From assembly GCF_018390515.1 (NCBI RefSeq), contig NZ_JAHBBK010000003.1, positions 310,001 to 374,000 on the forward strand: a stretch of DNA of 64,000 bases, given 5' to 3'. This DNA comes from Mucilaginibacter sp. Bleaf8 (GTDB lineage: Bacteria; Bacteroidota; Bacteroidia; Sphingobacteriales; Sphingobacteriaceae). A model generated the notes under the pieces. That model saw only the letters and a program-made list of their open reading frames with translations. It was not told the origin of the DNA and searched no databases. The position numbers and the translations under genes were made by a program. This document shows, piece after piece, positions 52,901 to 62,123 of the stretch (within the stretch, counting starts at the first letter, position 1; each line of letters starts with the position of its first letter).

Positions 52901-53186
52901 AAGGCTGATGTTTGTTCATATAAATGATCCGAGAGCCGCGGCCTTTGAGCCAAAAGAAACCAAGAGTGGGTATCGTTACATTGATAGTTTTGGCTATTAT
53001 CAATCCATAAGAGATACCGGTTCAGACATTTTTGCAGAGGCTATACCAAGAGGCATTTCAGAAATTACCTATGAGCTGATAGTGGCACATGATGGTGAAT
53101 TTACCAGCGGGCCAGCAACATTGCAATGTATGTATAAACCCGCATTAACGGCTTACAGTGGCACCGAGAAAGTCAAAGCAGATTGA
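46980..53186 (+). CDS. Giant alpha-2-macroglobulin family protein with inserted TonB-plug-like segment
   Basis: A 2068-residue exported protein (signal about 1-26). It has macroglobulin-like domains, MG/bait regions with KMEIFTDRSIYRPGQTVHYK (about 600) and AFFYPQVHADKDGFYTLSF (about 1325), then a thioester domain with CAEQ at residue 1545, and a C-terminal receptor-like domain. Such bacterial proteins trap proteases in the periplasm or at the outer membrane. Residues about 1190-1305 are foreign to the fold: LRGQVAGLSITSASG, DVVVLGYGTTQRRS, PLIILDGEVFNGD and ADASALYGSRAAQGVLIIST match the plug of SusC-like transporters. No penicillin-binding protein partner (PbpC) is adjacent. Confidence 0.88.
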   Translation: MRYLSSSSFQYILVIFLSLNWMAVFSQGNPKSSNNSDFQLLEKNIEERSQLQQIQQQLEAIKRQATQSHDHMSFARSLYDLMRIRDLRTEDTLYFRNSAFIDTLLKKKDTSPELKSILHLMRAKRISRFDNRSRRFNEAAYRIKSLKPDYAAMDHKQRDSIVIADLHTALKYPNIKLEGNQLLWLSSNPDVFLFHPSFQDIVLSERINLLELKRYYNEAESKSCQGWLSLSSNAFLNKLDSLALHPKNEVNVLYAYRSWLMFHQSEPEIFSFIESLTRKYIYLSAAPDSVTRQTYIRYLQQSIASSYPAVKAHAVYQLCLIFNEEGNKYASFGDRYNYYPSSTKFDQQYQFYPAKALQLYKQRQDLMYQYPLFNKVLSSMAQQIKAAGVRIEMENQHLPGEAIPIRAVYKNTDSLFYRIIRITADEYPGNERVHATAQLLSRQVVAQGSFALPLPPDHNRHAVYLKLPPLSGGHYRLLFNNMPIKVDGYDPHNLAFEVTSIAAVNTGEEIFILNRKTGFPLSGARIRAFNKKAVLNKGMQNVVYKTGYINVGDGSADSLSITYQGDTTGYSFSVRHNDLSDEIYNKDDFDDLGEFYDDKLKMEIFTDRSIYRPGQTVHYKIIFLTNDPNTGNRILFNSENVGSTVLKNWLKEQLTHANNTIILYDPFNKKIDSAVLKINEFGSFAGSFIIPKTAATGNWRIDGSPDTDYQNEGGFRVEEYKRPTIELNMEKQKKMLLPGEPFTIKLKLRSFSGANLSNIPITYSLNRSGSIPSAKTGLGNYGSNYSNTQLMRQTGYTDEKGELSISVNDTVLAKTTLTDTEVWNYNYGINATAVDATGESTEINESVNISSRPVKINIPLNKTYDRQAIPILNVKTLADFEGEVGRKVNIKLYKANNSAPNKHPTRGVDQWYYNEAEWNTWFPDKATSPIVKEEKVLILDTIINTAVYEKLLLRNQNITTGFYQLVATTQNNNHRTIGQSSYDFNVFDSKTGDTPVDDIDYLPFNTAKQGDVLTWYSSGGKQNYTIYQILYVDGKRKKAIKNIYQTVTETPGIRLWKYRIPKDATGQLVLNRITVSNNDIYKHKKRVYINSVNSLAPDIIVEKYRKVMVPGAQETFKISIKTKNDNVAAELMSTLYDASLDKLEEHRWNLPNTTNANHYLNTQWNDELTFTRKAGNYTETGERVNLREIGVAPTEIFYSELRGQVAGLSITSASGLNDVVVLGYGTTQRRSLATASVVTLRGASTIQDYKQPLIILDGEVFNGDLNSLNAAAISQAIVLKGADASALYGSRAAQGVLIISTKGPIVLPGTEEPVIKVRKNFNETAFFYPQVHADKDGFYTLSFTMPETATEWNWKMLAHTRKAQFAYLEKKLQTQLNLMVQPHMPRLLYQGDRIKLQSRISNLDTMAIQGRVTCKIEDVVTGEDITSIITSNSLQPFSLNRKSSGAVSFVLQVPAQQSNPLKIVITAVSGSTADAEEHILPVLSKRIFIRQSQPVRFVNQPTVTISPVKLPADATLHGVSISIAQKPQASLIYALPWLANYSYNCAEQIFNKIRAQVTALKLMQKDTAAQSAFRKAAAFKEKEQPDVNQLPDELADETMPWLGMSTHTAHQQKQLFHLLDTPAAKIDIDKHLDKLYALQQPDGGLAWFEGGKSSAYISAYILAGFGQLKQLGWNPANRRITQHKAFIERLFKYNQDLLSTYVQDSHGSLFPLYAMSYWVRDYPLTDQQLQKVNQVLSTRLQKINGSDLGQQALLIINALKYTGTRSVLNQKARRQLDNIRQEAIQDELNGLRWKDIADAEDMNISAEETMALLAEAFELSGSYKQVQPGILKWLLTTKIEEHWQTTKATAAAIDMLQKENGETLGKAKAFSVQLAGQRLSVSDGLLSGQPMAFTPVKELPQSLTLHTTDTNVNGALTWYYFAEPKKQDTLNKAIKISKQFYAYHTDKGWVPFTSNTILKAGDRVQVKLFIETASRLMFVHINDPRAAAFEPKETKSGYRYIDSFGYYQSIRDTGSDIFAEAIPRGISEITYELIVAHDGEFTSGPATLQCMYKPALTAYSGTEKVKAD

Positions 53187-53577
53187 TTATCAATATGAAA
53201 AAAATAATAGAAACCTAAATTAACATTCAAATCATTTATAGCTTCATTTTGAATGTTGTTTTGTATATCTGAGTAAGTCAACTATAGTTAATTAGATTGA
53301 AGCGCACTGACTTGAAAAATTTGTAAATGTAGTTTAAGAGCAGTCTTTCGGAACAATTTTACGCCCCGTCCAACAATTCCACCAAAAGCTTTGAAGGTAA
53401 TCTTTCAAGGCTTTTAATGGGATTGTTTTTGATAGAGTGTTTATTGCCCTAATTAAGTGAGTAAGCATAGACTTTTAGAATACTAGCGTCGCAAACCTTA
53501 GTTTAAAGGCCTTCCTATTCCTAAAGGAATTTTCTGTCCAGAAAAATTCAATAAACGTTTCTTGAGAGAAACTATCC
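53187..53577. other. Intergenic region with one hairpin
   Basis: No gene seen. At 53384-53415 AAAAGCTTTGAA pairs with TTCAAGGCTTTT (12 bp, one wobble), which may end the alpha-2-macroglobulin transcript or that of the convergent thioredoxin gene. The rest is AT-rich without clear features. Confidence 0.5.
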
Positions 53578-55092
53578 TTAACTGTCCTTTTTCAATAATG
53601 CAGAAATCATCAGTTCCAGCGTGCGGTGGTTGCTATTGTCAATACGAAAGCCTTTGAAAACTATTTTTCCGTCCTGATCTATCAGAAAGTTTTGCGGTTC
53701 GCTATATACGCCATAGCCATCCCTGGCAAATGCAGCGCTGCCACGCAAGGGTATAAAAGAGTATTTATTATTTTTTATAAAGGGAATTACGTAAGCGTCT
53801 TGCGTTGGATATACATTGATGCCTACGTAGGTTACACCTTTGTTTTTAAACCGGTTAAGCACCGCTTCAAAATGCGGAAACTCTTCTTTACAAGGCGCAC
53901 AGCCCGGAAACCAGAATGTGAGTAACACTACTTTACCCTTTAGGCTTTTCAGGCTTAAGTTGCCTTTGCCGGTGTACATGCCTAAATAAAATGGATACGC
54001 AGGCACAGCGGCAGCATCTCTTATTGTTTTAACATCTTTAGTTATCTGTACTTCTTCTTTGCCTATCTTCTTGCCATATAAGGTAAGTGCAGTATAAAGT
54101 TCATCAGTAGGTAGTTTGGCAAACTTTATAGCAAGCGTGTCATAAGCGGCCTTGGCATCGCCGGCCGCTTCCAGCAAAGCAGCTTTTTTTAAGGTAATGA
54201 AATCATCGATGTGATCCAGTTTTGAATCCTTTATTTGATTTAGCTCCGTAAGGGCCTCCTTATAGTTTTGATTTTGCTGTAATTCATTGATCCGTATCAA
54301 AGCTTCGGCCACTGGTTTCCTCATTTTCAAATCTTTGTTATCACCCATTTCATTAATCAGGGTTAAAGCCTTTTGAGGGTTGGTTTTCATATACGCATCA
54401 GCTAATTCTGCCATGCCGGATGATGACCAATTGAACTTTTGCGGCGGATACAACTTACGCAACTCTTCAAAATAGGTAATCTTATTATGCAGACTTGTAT
54501 CACTTCGGGCCAGCAAATACAAAGCCTGGGCGCCTCGTTCACTCGCCGGAAACTGCTTTACAAAGTCAAATACCTTCTGCTTGTAATCAGGGGCGCTATC
54601 ACGAAGGGACATTAAATACGAGACAGCATAATTAACATTTGAAGTATCAGTAAGGCTCGCTTTCTTCATGTATTCGGTTGACAGGTCATCCTGGCCTCTC
54701 ATTCCGGCATCACCCGAAAGCATAAACCATATTTCGGCGTTCTGGGGTTCAATAGCTGCGGCTTTTAACAAATATGCTTTGGCTTCGGGCATTTCGGCAT
54801 TAAAGTACACGGTACCGATACCCAATGGGATACCTGCTTTCTTAGGATATTTTTCCATCCAGGCTTTGTATTGTGTAGCCAAACGTGGGTTTTTATAGCC
54901 CATTGCAAACATAAAGTTGCGGTGTTCTTTCAGGTTATCAAAGTTAGCCTCCAATGCAGCTTTGGCTTTCCTTATCACATCAGGAGGTGAAATACTATCA
55001 ATGTTGGCAGGAATTTGGGCTACTGTTTGGCCGGTAATACCAAAGGTAAGCAGCAATATTATACCTGCTAAGTAGGTGAAACTGTTTTTCAT
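53578..55092 (-). CDS. TlpA-like thioredoxin-domain protein with TPR region
   Basis: A 504-residue exported protein (signal about 1-25). Helical TPR-like repeats (about 60-360) describe a scaffold, and the C-terminal thioredoxin fold (about 365-500) has LTFWFPGCAPCKEEFPHFEA with the active CAPC pair and YVGINVYPTQD. TlpA/ResA-like proteins reduce periplasmic disulfides or act in cytochrome maturation; family members with long helical N-termini are frequent in Bacteroidota and of unknown partner. It is monocistronic here. Confidence 0.85.
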   Translation of the reverse strand: MKNSFTYLAGIILLLTFGITGQTVAQIPANIDSISPPDVIRKAKAALEANFDNLKEHRNFMFAMGYKNPRLATQYKAWMEKYPKKAGIPLGIGTVYFNAEMPEAKAYLLKAAAIEPQNAEIWFMLSGDAGMRGQDDLSTEYMKKASLTDTSNVNYAVSYLMSLRDSAPDYKQKVFDFVKQFPASERGAQALYLLARSDTSLHNKITYFEELRKLYPPQKFNWSSSGMAELADAYMKTNPQKALTLINEMGDNKDLKMRKPVAEALIRINELQQNQNYKEALTELNQIKDSKLDHIDDFITLKKAALLEAAGDAKAAYDTLAIKFAKLPTDELYTALTLYGKKIGKEEVQITKDVKTIRDAAAVPAYPFYLGMYTGKGNLSLKSLKGKVVLLTFWFPGCAPCKEEFPHFEAVLNRFKNKGVTYVGINVYPTQDAYVIPFIKNNKYSFIPLRGSAAFARDGYGVYSEPQNFLIDQDGKIVFKGFRIDNSNHRTLELMISALLKKDS

Positions 55093-55285
55093 TATAGAGT
55101 GGTTTAAGGTTAGTTAATTGGTTACTGCTTTTGCAGTACTTAGCATAGATTATCAGGTGCTTAAGGTAAATATTAAATGATGCGTTTAAAAAGCAATTTT
55201 AATTTTAAACGCATTGATTGTGCTTTTTTTATAAACTTAATATAGATTTAAGCTTTACAAAAGCGCATAATACTTTATTTGCCTC

Positions 55286-57775
55286 ATGACTACTGACACT
55301 CGCCGCGACTTTATCAAGAAAGCAACCTTGCTAACCGGATCTGCCGGGCTTGCTTCTCTCATTCCCGAGTCTATATTAAAAGCATTGGCTATTGATGCCG
55401 AAAAGGGTTCTACCTATCTTGATGCAGAGCATGTGGTGTTTTTGATGCAGGAGAACCGCTCGTTCGATCACTGCTATGGCAGTTTACAAGGCGTGCGGGG
55501 GGTTGATGACCCTCGGGCTATTCATCAGCCCAACAAAAACCCGGTTTGGCTGCAAACCAATAAAGCCGATGAAACATACGCGCCGTTCCATCTGGATATT
55601 AAAAACTCCAATGCTACCTGGATGCAGTCTTTACCGCACTCGTGGGAAAACCAGGTAGATGCCCGCAACAACGGCAAGATGGATGCCTGGCTGGAAAGCA
55701 AAAAGTCGGGCAACCCCGATTATGCACATATGCCCCTTACATTGGGATACTATAAGCGTGAGGATATACCCTTTTATTATGCCCTGGCCGATGCCTTTAC
55801 GGTTTGCGATCAGTATTTCTGCTCATCATTAACGGGTACCAGTGCCAACCGGTCCTATTTCTGGACCGGCACCATCCGGGAGCAGCAGAATGAGCAGTCG
55901 CCCGCCCTGGTGTTTAATGATGAAATCAATTTTAAAGACCTTACCTGGACAACCTTTCCCGAGAGGTTGGAACAGGCCGGTGTATCCTGGAAAATTTACC
56001 AGAACGAATTAAGTATAGATGTTGGCTTTGATAGCGACCAGGACGATTGGCTGGGTAACTTTACCGATAATAACCTGGAATTTTATAAACAGTACAACGT
56101 AAGGCTGCACAAGGCACATTTACAATATCTGGCTCAGGCCGAGGAGAAATTGCAACAGGAGCTTGCCGGTTTACAAAAGCTGCCGGCATCGGCCAATCTG
56201 GATATTAAAATCAAAGAGAAAGCAGCGCAGCTGGATAAAGTAAAGCAGGAGCGTAAAGAATGGAACCAGGAGCGTTTTGATAAGCTGAGTACCTTTGAAA
56301 AGAATATACACCAAAAGGCCTTTGTAACTAATGTGAATGATCCGCATTATCACGAGCTGGAAACTTTGGTGTATGAGGATAATGGCGTTAAACGGGAGGT
56401 GCAGGTGCCCAAAGGCGATATTCTGCATCAGTTTAGGCAGGATGTAAAAAGCGGCAACTTGCCAGCCGTATCATGGCTTACGGCGCCGTCTAACTTTTCA
56501 GATCACCCTACATCGCCATGGTACGGCGCCTGGTATGTATCTGAAGTGCTGGATATACTGACCCATAACCCCGAGGTTTGGAAAAAGACGATCTTTATAC
56601 TTACCTATGATGAAAACGATGGTTATTTTGACCATGCAGCACCTTTTGTGCCGCCGCATACGGCCAAACCTGAAACAGGTAAGGTATCAGGCGGAATAGA
56701 TACGGCCGTTGAACATATAACCCATGAACAGGAAGAAAAGCGTGGCATGGATGCAAACCGCCGCCGGGAAAGTCCTATCGGGCTAGGCTATCGGGTGCCC
56801 ATGGTGGTAGCATCGCCCTGGACACGCGGTGGCTGGGTAAACTCACAGGTTTTTGACCATACCTCATGCCTGCAGTTCCTGGAAACGTTTTTAAATAAAA
56901 AAGCCGGAAAAGCAATAAAGGAAACTAACATCAGCAATTGGCGGCGTACGGTATGCGGCGATCTTACATCCATATTCAGGCCTTACCAGGGCGAGAAAAT
57001 CATTTACCCCGCTTCACTGAATCGCAACCAAACCATACAGGATATTCATAAAGCAAAGTTTAAACAGCCACCGGGTAACTTTAAGGCTCTTAGTGCGGAT
57101 GAAATTGCAATGGCAAGCAAACAACCGGCTTCCTTAAACCTACTCCCGCGGCAGGAAAAGGGCATGCGGCATTCCTGTGCCTTGCCTTATGAGCTGCATG
57201 TAAACGGTGGCTTAAATGCGGCTAAAGATAGTTTTATAATAAGTATGAAGGCCGGCTCTGCAACCGGTTCACCGTTCCAGGTGTATGCGCCGGTAGCCTA
57301 TCAGGAGGCAGGCAAGCAACCTGAGCTGATGCGAACATGGGCCTTTGCCGTAAAAGGTGGGGATGAGCTCAATTACAGTTGGCCGGTAAGTGCTTTTGAA
57401 AACGGTATTTATAAGTTAGACGTGTATGGCCCAAATGGCTTTTTCAGAAGCTTTGCCGGCAACCAGCATGACCCTGATTTGCCGATTGACATTTTGTATA
57501 AAGCAACCGGCGATCTGGAAATCAGTATCAATAATACAAAAGGAGCCAAGGCGTATCATGTGATAATTACGGATAACGCCTATCACCAAAATAACCATAA
57601 ACTGGTTATCAGCGCAGGCAGTAAAGTAAGGCAAGCACTCAGCTTAAAACAAAGCCATTGCTGGTATGATTTCGGTATTACCATAGATGGGCACCCTGAG
57701 TTTTCCAGGAGGTACGCAGGCCGGGTTGAAACCGGTAAGCATGGTTTTACCGACCCCTTGATAGGGGCGGTGTAA
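55286..57775 (+). CDS. plcN: Phosphocholine-specific phospholipase C, Tat-exported
   Basis: An 829-residue enzyme hydrolysing phosphatidylcholine-type lipids to diacylglycerol and phosphocholine. A twin-arginine signal starts TRRDFIKKATLL. The catalytic alkaline-phosphatase-like domain (about 45-560) has VVFLMQENRSFDHCYGSLQG, SLTGTSANRSYFWTG, WLTAPSNFSDHPTSPWYGAW and FILTYDENDGYFDHAAP. Two C-terminal beta domains follow (about 630-825, HVNGGLNAAKDSFIISM...). This matches bacterial PLC-N/PLC-H proteins in length and order. No chaperone gene adjoins. Confidence 0.9.
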   Translation: MTTDTRRDFIKKATLLTGSAGLASLIPESILKALAIDAEKGSTYLDAEHVVFLMQENRSFDHCYGSLQGVRGVDDPRAIHQPNKNPVWLQTNKADETYAPFHLDIKNSNATWMQSLPHSWENQVDARNNGKMDAWLESKKSGNPDYAHMPLTLGYYKREDIPFYYALADAFTVCDQYFCSSLTGTSANRSYFWTGTIREQQNEQSPALVFNDEINFKDLTWTTFPERLEQAGVSWKIYQNELSIDVGFDSDQDDWLGNFTDNNLEFYKQYNVRLHKAHLQYLAQAEEKLQQELAGLQKLPASANLDIKIKEKAAQLDKVKQERKEWNQERFDKLSTFEKNIHQKAFVTNVNDPHYHELETLVYEDNGVKREVQVPKGDILHQFRQDVKSGNLPAVSWLTAPSNFSDHPTSPWYGAWYVSEVLDILTHNPEVWKKTIFILTYDENDGYFDHAAPFVPPHTAKPETGKVSGGIDTAVEHITHEQEEKRGMDANRRRESPIGLGYRVPMVVASPWTRGGWVNSQVFDHTSCLQFLETFLNKKAGKAIKETNISNWRRTVCGDLTSIFRPYQGEKIIYPASLNRNQTIQDIHKAKFKQPPGNFKALSADEIAMASKQPASLNLLPRQEKGMRHSCALPYELHVNGGLNAAKDSFIISMKAGSATGSPFQVYAPVAYQEAGKQPELMRTWAFAVKGGDELNYSWPVSAFENGIYKLDVYGPNGFFRSFAGNQHDPDLPIDILYKATGDLEISINNTKGAKAYHVIITDNAYHQNNHKLVISAGSKVRQALSLKQSHCWYDFGITIDGHPEFSRRYAGRVETGKHGFTDPLIGAV

Positions 57776-57809
57776 TACAGTTGCTTATTGAGGTTAAACA
57801 GGTTGCAAG

Positions 57810-60800
57810 TTACACAGTGTGCGGTATACGTACCTCAATTGCGGTGCCTTTATCCGGAGCAGAATCAATCTTTACCGTACCGTTGAGCAGCTTCACCTTG
57901 CTGCGTATGGATGCCAGGCCAATACCAGGCTTTGCGGTTTTACGAGGGATAATGCCCTGTCCGTTATCCTGCACCCGTATAATGATATTGCCGGTGGTAA
58001 TAGTCAAATCGGCTTTGGCCTCGGTAGCATTGGCGTGTTTTACTACGTTGGTCATCAGTTCCTGCATGGTTCTGAATATGGCCAGCTCCAGGTACTTATC
58101 AAGGCGGTTACGCAAGCCTTTAAAGCTGCAGGTGAAAGTCACGCTGCTGCGCAACTGGCGGCCAATGTCTTCAATGGCTGTCTTCAGGCCAAAATCTTCG
58201 AGCACGCTCGGCATAAGCTCGTGCGATATGCGCCGGCTTTCGGTAATGGCCTGCGTCAGTAGCTCATTACTGTATCTTTTTGCGGCTATAAAATCATCAG
58301 GGGAGTTTGCGGCCATTTGCTCATTTAAGTAGGTAAGGCTGATTTTGATACCGTATAATAACTGGCCCAATCCATTATGCAGGCTTTCTGAAATACGGCG
58401 GCGTTCTTCTTCCTGTGTACCTAAGGTAGCGCGGAATATTTCCAGCCGCTGCTCGGTTTCCATCGCTTTTATCTTTTCCTGGGCGGTATGTACAGCGGTG
58501 ATGTCCAAATCCAGGCCCAATACACGTATGCGCTCTTTTACGGCGTTGCCAATAGTGGTAGCCTTTATGTGCACAATTTTAATGGTGCTGTTAACGCTTA
58601 GTTCAATGGTTGCCTCAAAGTCCTGCTCTCCGGTTTTAATTTGATTAACCAGCTTTTGGGTCGCCTCCATGCTACCGGCAGTTGCGTACTCCAGGTAAAT
58701 CTCCGGCGATATGCGGGTGCCTTTAGGCAGATTAAACAGGCGATACATGCCATCGCTCCAGAAAAAAGCGCCGGTATGCAGGTTATATTCCCAGCTACCC
58801 AAAAGGGCGGCTTCTTCCGACTGCCTGAGCAACGTAAAGTTCTTGAACTGCTCTTCTTCGGCTTTTTTACGGGCGGTAATGTCGGCCGTGCTGGTTACTA
58901 CACCATCGTTAAGCTTAACTACCGACTGATAAAGCCAGCCGCTAAAATTTTTGTGAGTATAATATTTCTCGTACCGTTGTGTATGGCCGGTTTCTACAAC
59001 CTGCTTAAGGCTGTCAAATATGCCGGTCTGTTTAGCGTCGGGCATTTGTTGTAACAGGCTTTTACCTGTTACGTTGCCATATAGCTGTTCGGTAGTTTTG
59101 TTATGGAGTATACATGTAAAGTCTATGATCTCGCCCTGTTCATTACGTACAGCGTTGAATACCTGTATCATATCCAGCGTACTATCCAGGGTGGCGTGCA
59201 ACAGGTCACGGTTTTCCTGTAGGGCTTGCGTTCGTTCTGTGATTTGCTGTTCCAACAGGGTATTTACATGCTGCAATTGCTGTTCGGCTATTTTTTGTTC
59301 GTGAATATCAGTTGCAGCGCCAATCCACTGCACTGTTTCACCCCTGTCGTTGTAAATAGGCGCAGCCTTTACTAAAAACCACCTGTATTCGCCTGCGGCA
59401 CTACGAATGCGGTGCTGCATTTGCAGTAACTCTCCTTTACCTATTGCCTTTTGGAAGGTTTTCATAGAGGCGGTCCGGTCATCAGGGTGAATGGTATCCA
59501 GCCAGCCGTATGCTGTAGCATCCTCCTGGCTTTGACCGGTATAATCCATCCAACGCTGGTTGCACCAGTCCGTATGCCCGTTAGGTAAATTGCTCCAAAG
59601 CAAATCAGGTACCAGATTGGCTACCACTTTAAAGCGCTGTTCTGATTTTTTTAATGTTTTTTCGGCAATTGCGCGTTCCACTGCATCCCAGGTGCGCTGC
59701 AGGGTTGCTTCCACTAATGCAATTTCTGTAGTTGTCCATTCCCTCGGCTCCATATGGTTCAGGGCCAAAACAGCCTTAAGCCGCCCTTCTTTTATCAACG
59801 GAACCACTAAATTACTAACAGCGCCTATACCGTTAAATGCTGCAAGTTCCGGTTCGGAAAACCAGCCGGTTTGTTGCACATCCGTAATCACCACATTGTT
59901 TCCTGCTTTTAAAAGGCCGGCTACTTTACTGCCAAAGTCGGCCATCCTGAAAACGCCTTCCAGCACCGGTACCTCCTGGTTATAACCGCTTTTTATGGTG
60001 CAATACAACTCATCGGCAGATAGTTCGCCATAGTGAACCCGTGATACCTGCAACGTACTACCTAATAGCCTGGCAGCTGTATTTTTAATTTCATCAACCT
60101 TTTGCAGCGGGCGCAGTGCATCACTCAATTTAAGTAAATAAGCCTGCCGTTCCTCGCTTTGGCGAATGCGGTCTTGCAACCGGCGGCGCTCCGTATTATC
60201 GCGCGATACACCTACTACCAGTTCAACAGAACCATCCTCGGCCAATACTGGCCCCCATACAAAATCAAAGTAAGCGCTTATGCCGATAGGGCTGGTATAA
60301 AACACTTCGTCTTCAACCATTTTGCCTTTTTCAAAAATGGTATCAATATAAGTGTTCAGCAGATCGGCCAGGTCGATGGGGTAGTTCAGGTCGGCAAAGG
60401 TTTTACCTATTAAGCTTATATCCGGGCCAAACAAGCGCTGCATGGTGCTATTCACATACACAAAGCGCCGGTCGCGGTTAAATGCATACACAAAGTCGGG
60501 TATGGATGATAGCGTTGCCTGCAAAAAGCGCGACTGGCGCGCCAGCTCGCTGGCGGTTTCTTCAAGCCGTTCATCACTATCCCGGCGGGATTGCTCTGCC
60601 AGTATTTTATCTGTGGTTTTTATGATGTTGCAAAAAAGCCCGCTTACTACGCCTGCCTCGTTACGCAACGGCACCACCGATCCGGTAAACCAGTTTTTGA
60701 TGGGTTGGTATTCATCTGCAATAACAAAGGGCTGGTCGGTAAGGTATACCGATTTACCTGCCAGTACTTTAGTAATAAGTGGCTTAATGCTGTTTTGTAG

Positions 60801-61073
60801 TTCCGGGAGCACCTCATAAACCGGTTGCCCCAGCCCAGCCGGATGTTTGCTTGCTAAAAGATCAGCGCAGGCATCGTTATAAATAGAGCATAGGTTGGGC
60901 CCCCAGCAAACATAAGCCGGATGTTGGGAGGCCAGTGCAAGTTCTACAACCGTGCGCAAGCTTTGCGGCCAGGTGCATATGTGGCCCAATGGCGTGTGCT
61001 GCCAGTTAAATGCACGTATGCGTACCCCCATTTTGCCGCCACCTTGCGGCCATTTGCTTTGATAAGCTTCCAT
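57810..61073 (-). CDS. Multi-PAS/GAF sensor histidine kinase (HisKA_3 type)
   Basis: A cytoplasmic kinase of 1087 residues without membrane helices. Order: PAS (about 20-155), PAS (180-300), GAF (310-470), PAS with PAC (480-605), PAS (620-740), PAS (745-865), dimerization/phosphoacceptor helix with RRRISESLHNGLGQLLYGIK (H in the HisKA_3 box), and ATPase with LMTNVVKHANATEAKADLT and GIGLASIRSKVKLLNG. The NarL-type kinase end suggests a LuxR-family partner regulator, which is not present here. An ATG three codons after an in-frame TTG is used. It is convergent with the phospholipase gene. Confidence 0.9.
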   Translation of the reverse strand: MEAYQSKWPQGGGKMGVRIRAFNWQHTPLGHICTWPQSLRTVVELALASQHPAYVCWGPNLCSIYNDACADLLASKHPAGLGQPVYEVLPELQNSIKPLITKVLAGKSVYLTDQPFVIADEYQPIKNWFTGSVVPLRNEAGVVSGLFCNIIKTTDKILAEQSRRDSDERLEETASELARQSRFLQATLSSIPDFVYAFNRDRRFVYVNSTMQRLFGPDISLIGKTFADLNYPIDLADLLNTYIDTIFEKGKMVEDEVFYTSPIGISAYFDFVWGPVLAEDGSVELVVGVSRDNTERRRLQDRIRQSEERQAYLLKLSDALRPLQKVDEIKNTAARLLGSTLQVSRVHYGELSADELYCTIKSGYNQEVPVLEGVFRMADFGSKVAGLLKAGNNVVITDVQQTGWFSEPELAAFNGIGAVSNLVVPLIKEGRLKAVLALNHMEPREWTTTEIALVEATLQRTWDAVERAIAEKTLKKSEQRFKVVANLVPDLLWSNLPNGHTDWCNQRWMDYTGQSQEDATAYGWLDTIHPDDRTASMKTFQKAIGKGELLQMQHRIRSAAGEYRWFLVKAAPIYNDRGETVQWIGAATDIHEQKIAEQQLQHVNTLLEQQITERTQALQENRDLLHATLDSTLDMIQVFNAVRNEQGEIIDFTCILHNKTTEQLYGNVTGKSLLQQMPDAKQTGIFDSLKQVVETGHTQRYEKYYTHKNFSGWLYQSVVKLNDGVVTSTADITARKKAEEEQFKNFTLLRQSEEAALLGSWEYNLHTGAFFWSDGMYRLFNLPKGTRISPEIYLEYATAGSMEATQKLVNQIKTGEQDFEATIELSVNSTIKIVHIKATTIGNAVKERIRVLGLDLDITAVHTAQEKIKAMETEQRLEIFRATLGTQEEERRRISESLHNGLGQLLYGIKISLTYLNEQMAANSPDDFIAAKRYSNELLTQAITESRRISHELMPSVLEDFGLKTAIEDIGRQLRSSVTFTCSFKGLRNRLDKYLELAIFRTMQELMTNVVKHANATEAKADLTITTGNIIIRVQDNGQGIIPRKTAKPGIGLASIRSKVKLLNGTVKIDSAPDKGTAIEVRIPHTV

Positions 61074-61354
61074 TAATAACAATATTACTTGCCCGGCAAA
61101 TTGTGCTAAGTATAATGAATGTTATGCGTAACAGGAATGGCTAAAATAAAAATCGAATATAATACATAGCCGCTAATTATAATATGGTGGTACTTTAAGT
61201 GAGTTATAATCAGGCTTAAAAATTATAAAGATCATAGTAAGGCACTAATAGAAAGTACTTACGTTCTTACTAACGGCGTTTGAGTAAGTTGGTTTTAATG
61301 GTAGTTTAAATAGTGCTGAATGCTGATCCAGCTAAATTATAGGTGTTTGTATCC

Positions 61355-61389
61355 AAAAAAGGAAAGTGGCCTGTGGAGGGCCGCTTTTC
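61355..61389 (-). terminator. Terminator of the mutarotase gene
   Basis: On the minus strand GAAAAGCGGCC pairs with GGCCACTTTCC (11 bp with two wobbles) and is followed by TTTTTT. It lies 20 bases after the stop of the mutarotase-like gene. Confidence 0.85.
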
Positions 61390-61408
61390 TTTTATTCAGT
61401 ATGTTTCT

Positions 61409-61840
61409 TTATGGTGTATGAAATACTTCTTCCATGTCCGACCATATTTTGCCTTTGGCGGCAGCATCGGGTAGGGGAAGCTGCGTTGGGTCGGTTCTTT
61501 GCCACCATTTTCGGGTAGTGCTGTCGGCTGCCATCTTTTTCATGTCGGCTTCAAAGTCGTTACCGGTATATTCAAAGTAGCTAAACAGGTAAGGCTTGCC
61601 TTCAATTTCTTTGATATAGATAGAGTAGTTCTGAATATTACACTCTTTTATCTTTTTGAGTACGCCGGGCCAGGCATGGGCATGCAGTTCCTTATATATA
61701 GCCACACTGTCAGGCTTTAAGCCGGTAACCGAACCATAGCGTTTAACATTTGGATTAGCAGCCGACTGCTGGTTTTTGCTTTTGCAACCCCAGGTAATTA
61801 ACAGTGCTGCCAGTAGTATGCAAATGATAAAATTTCCCAT
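61409..61840 (-). CDS. L-rhamnose mutarotase-family lipoprotein
   Basis: A 143-residue protein. A lipoprotein signal (GNFIICILLAALLITWGCKS) precedes a ferredoxin-like RhaM fold: KRYGSVTGLKPDSVAIYKEL, HAHAWPGVLKKIKECNIQNY, and RKWWQRTDPTQ, with the conserved His, Tyr and Trp pair of the family. RhaM interconverts alpha and beta anomers of L-rhamnose or fucose. A membrane-anchored form acts outside the cytoplasm, perhaps preparing sugar for uptake. Starts at the ATG at 61840; a longer frame adds 12 residues without a signal-like start. No rhamnose genes adjoin. Confidence 0.85.
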   Translation of the reverse strand: MGNFIICILLAALLITWGCKSKNQQSAANPNVKRYGSVTGLKPDSVAIYKELHAHAWPGVLKKIKECNIQNYSIYIKEIEGKPYLFSYFEYTGNDFEADMKKMAADSTTRKWWQRTDPTQLPLPDAAAKGKIWSDMEEVFHTP

Positions 61841-62123
61841 AAAATATTCAAATAATAGATGGCTGAATATCGGCAAAATTTTAACTATTAGGTAGGCTGT
61901 TTAAAAGTACCGACAAGGCAGCGATTAAGCTTGAAAATATTAGGCTAAGTACTTAATAGTGTAAAATATAAAACAGAGGTTTATTGTGGTATAATATTTA
62001 AGTTAATATGCACACATAATAGCAGGTAAATGGTTTTACTTGCTTTAAAATGCAGGTTTGTTAATACTTTTTTTGACTGTTTTTTCATTCTTTTACGTAT
62101 CTATATCTATCTATACGCTACTT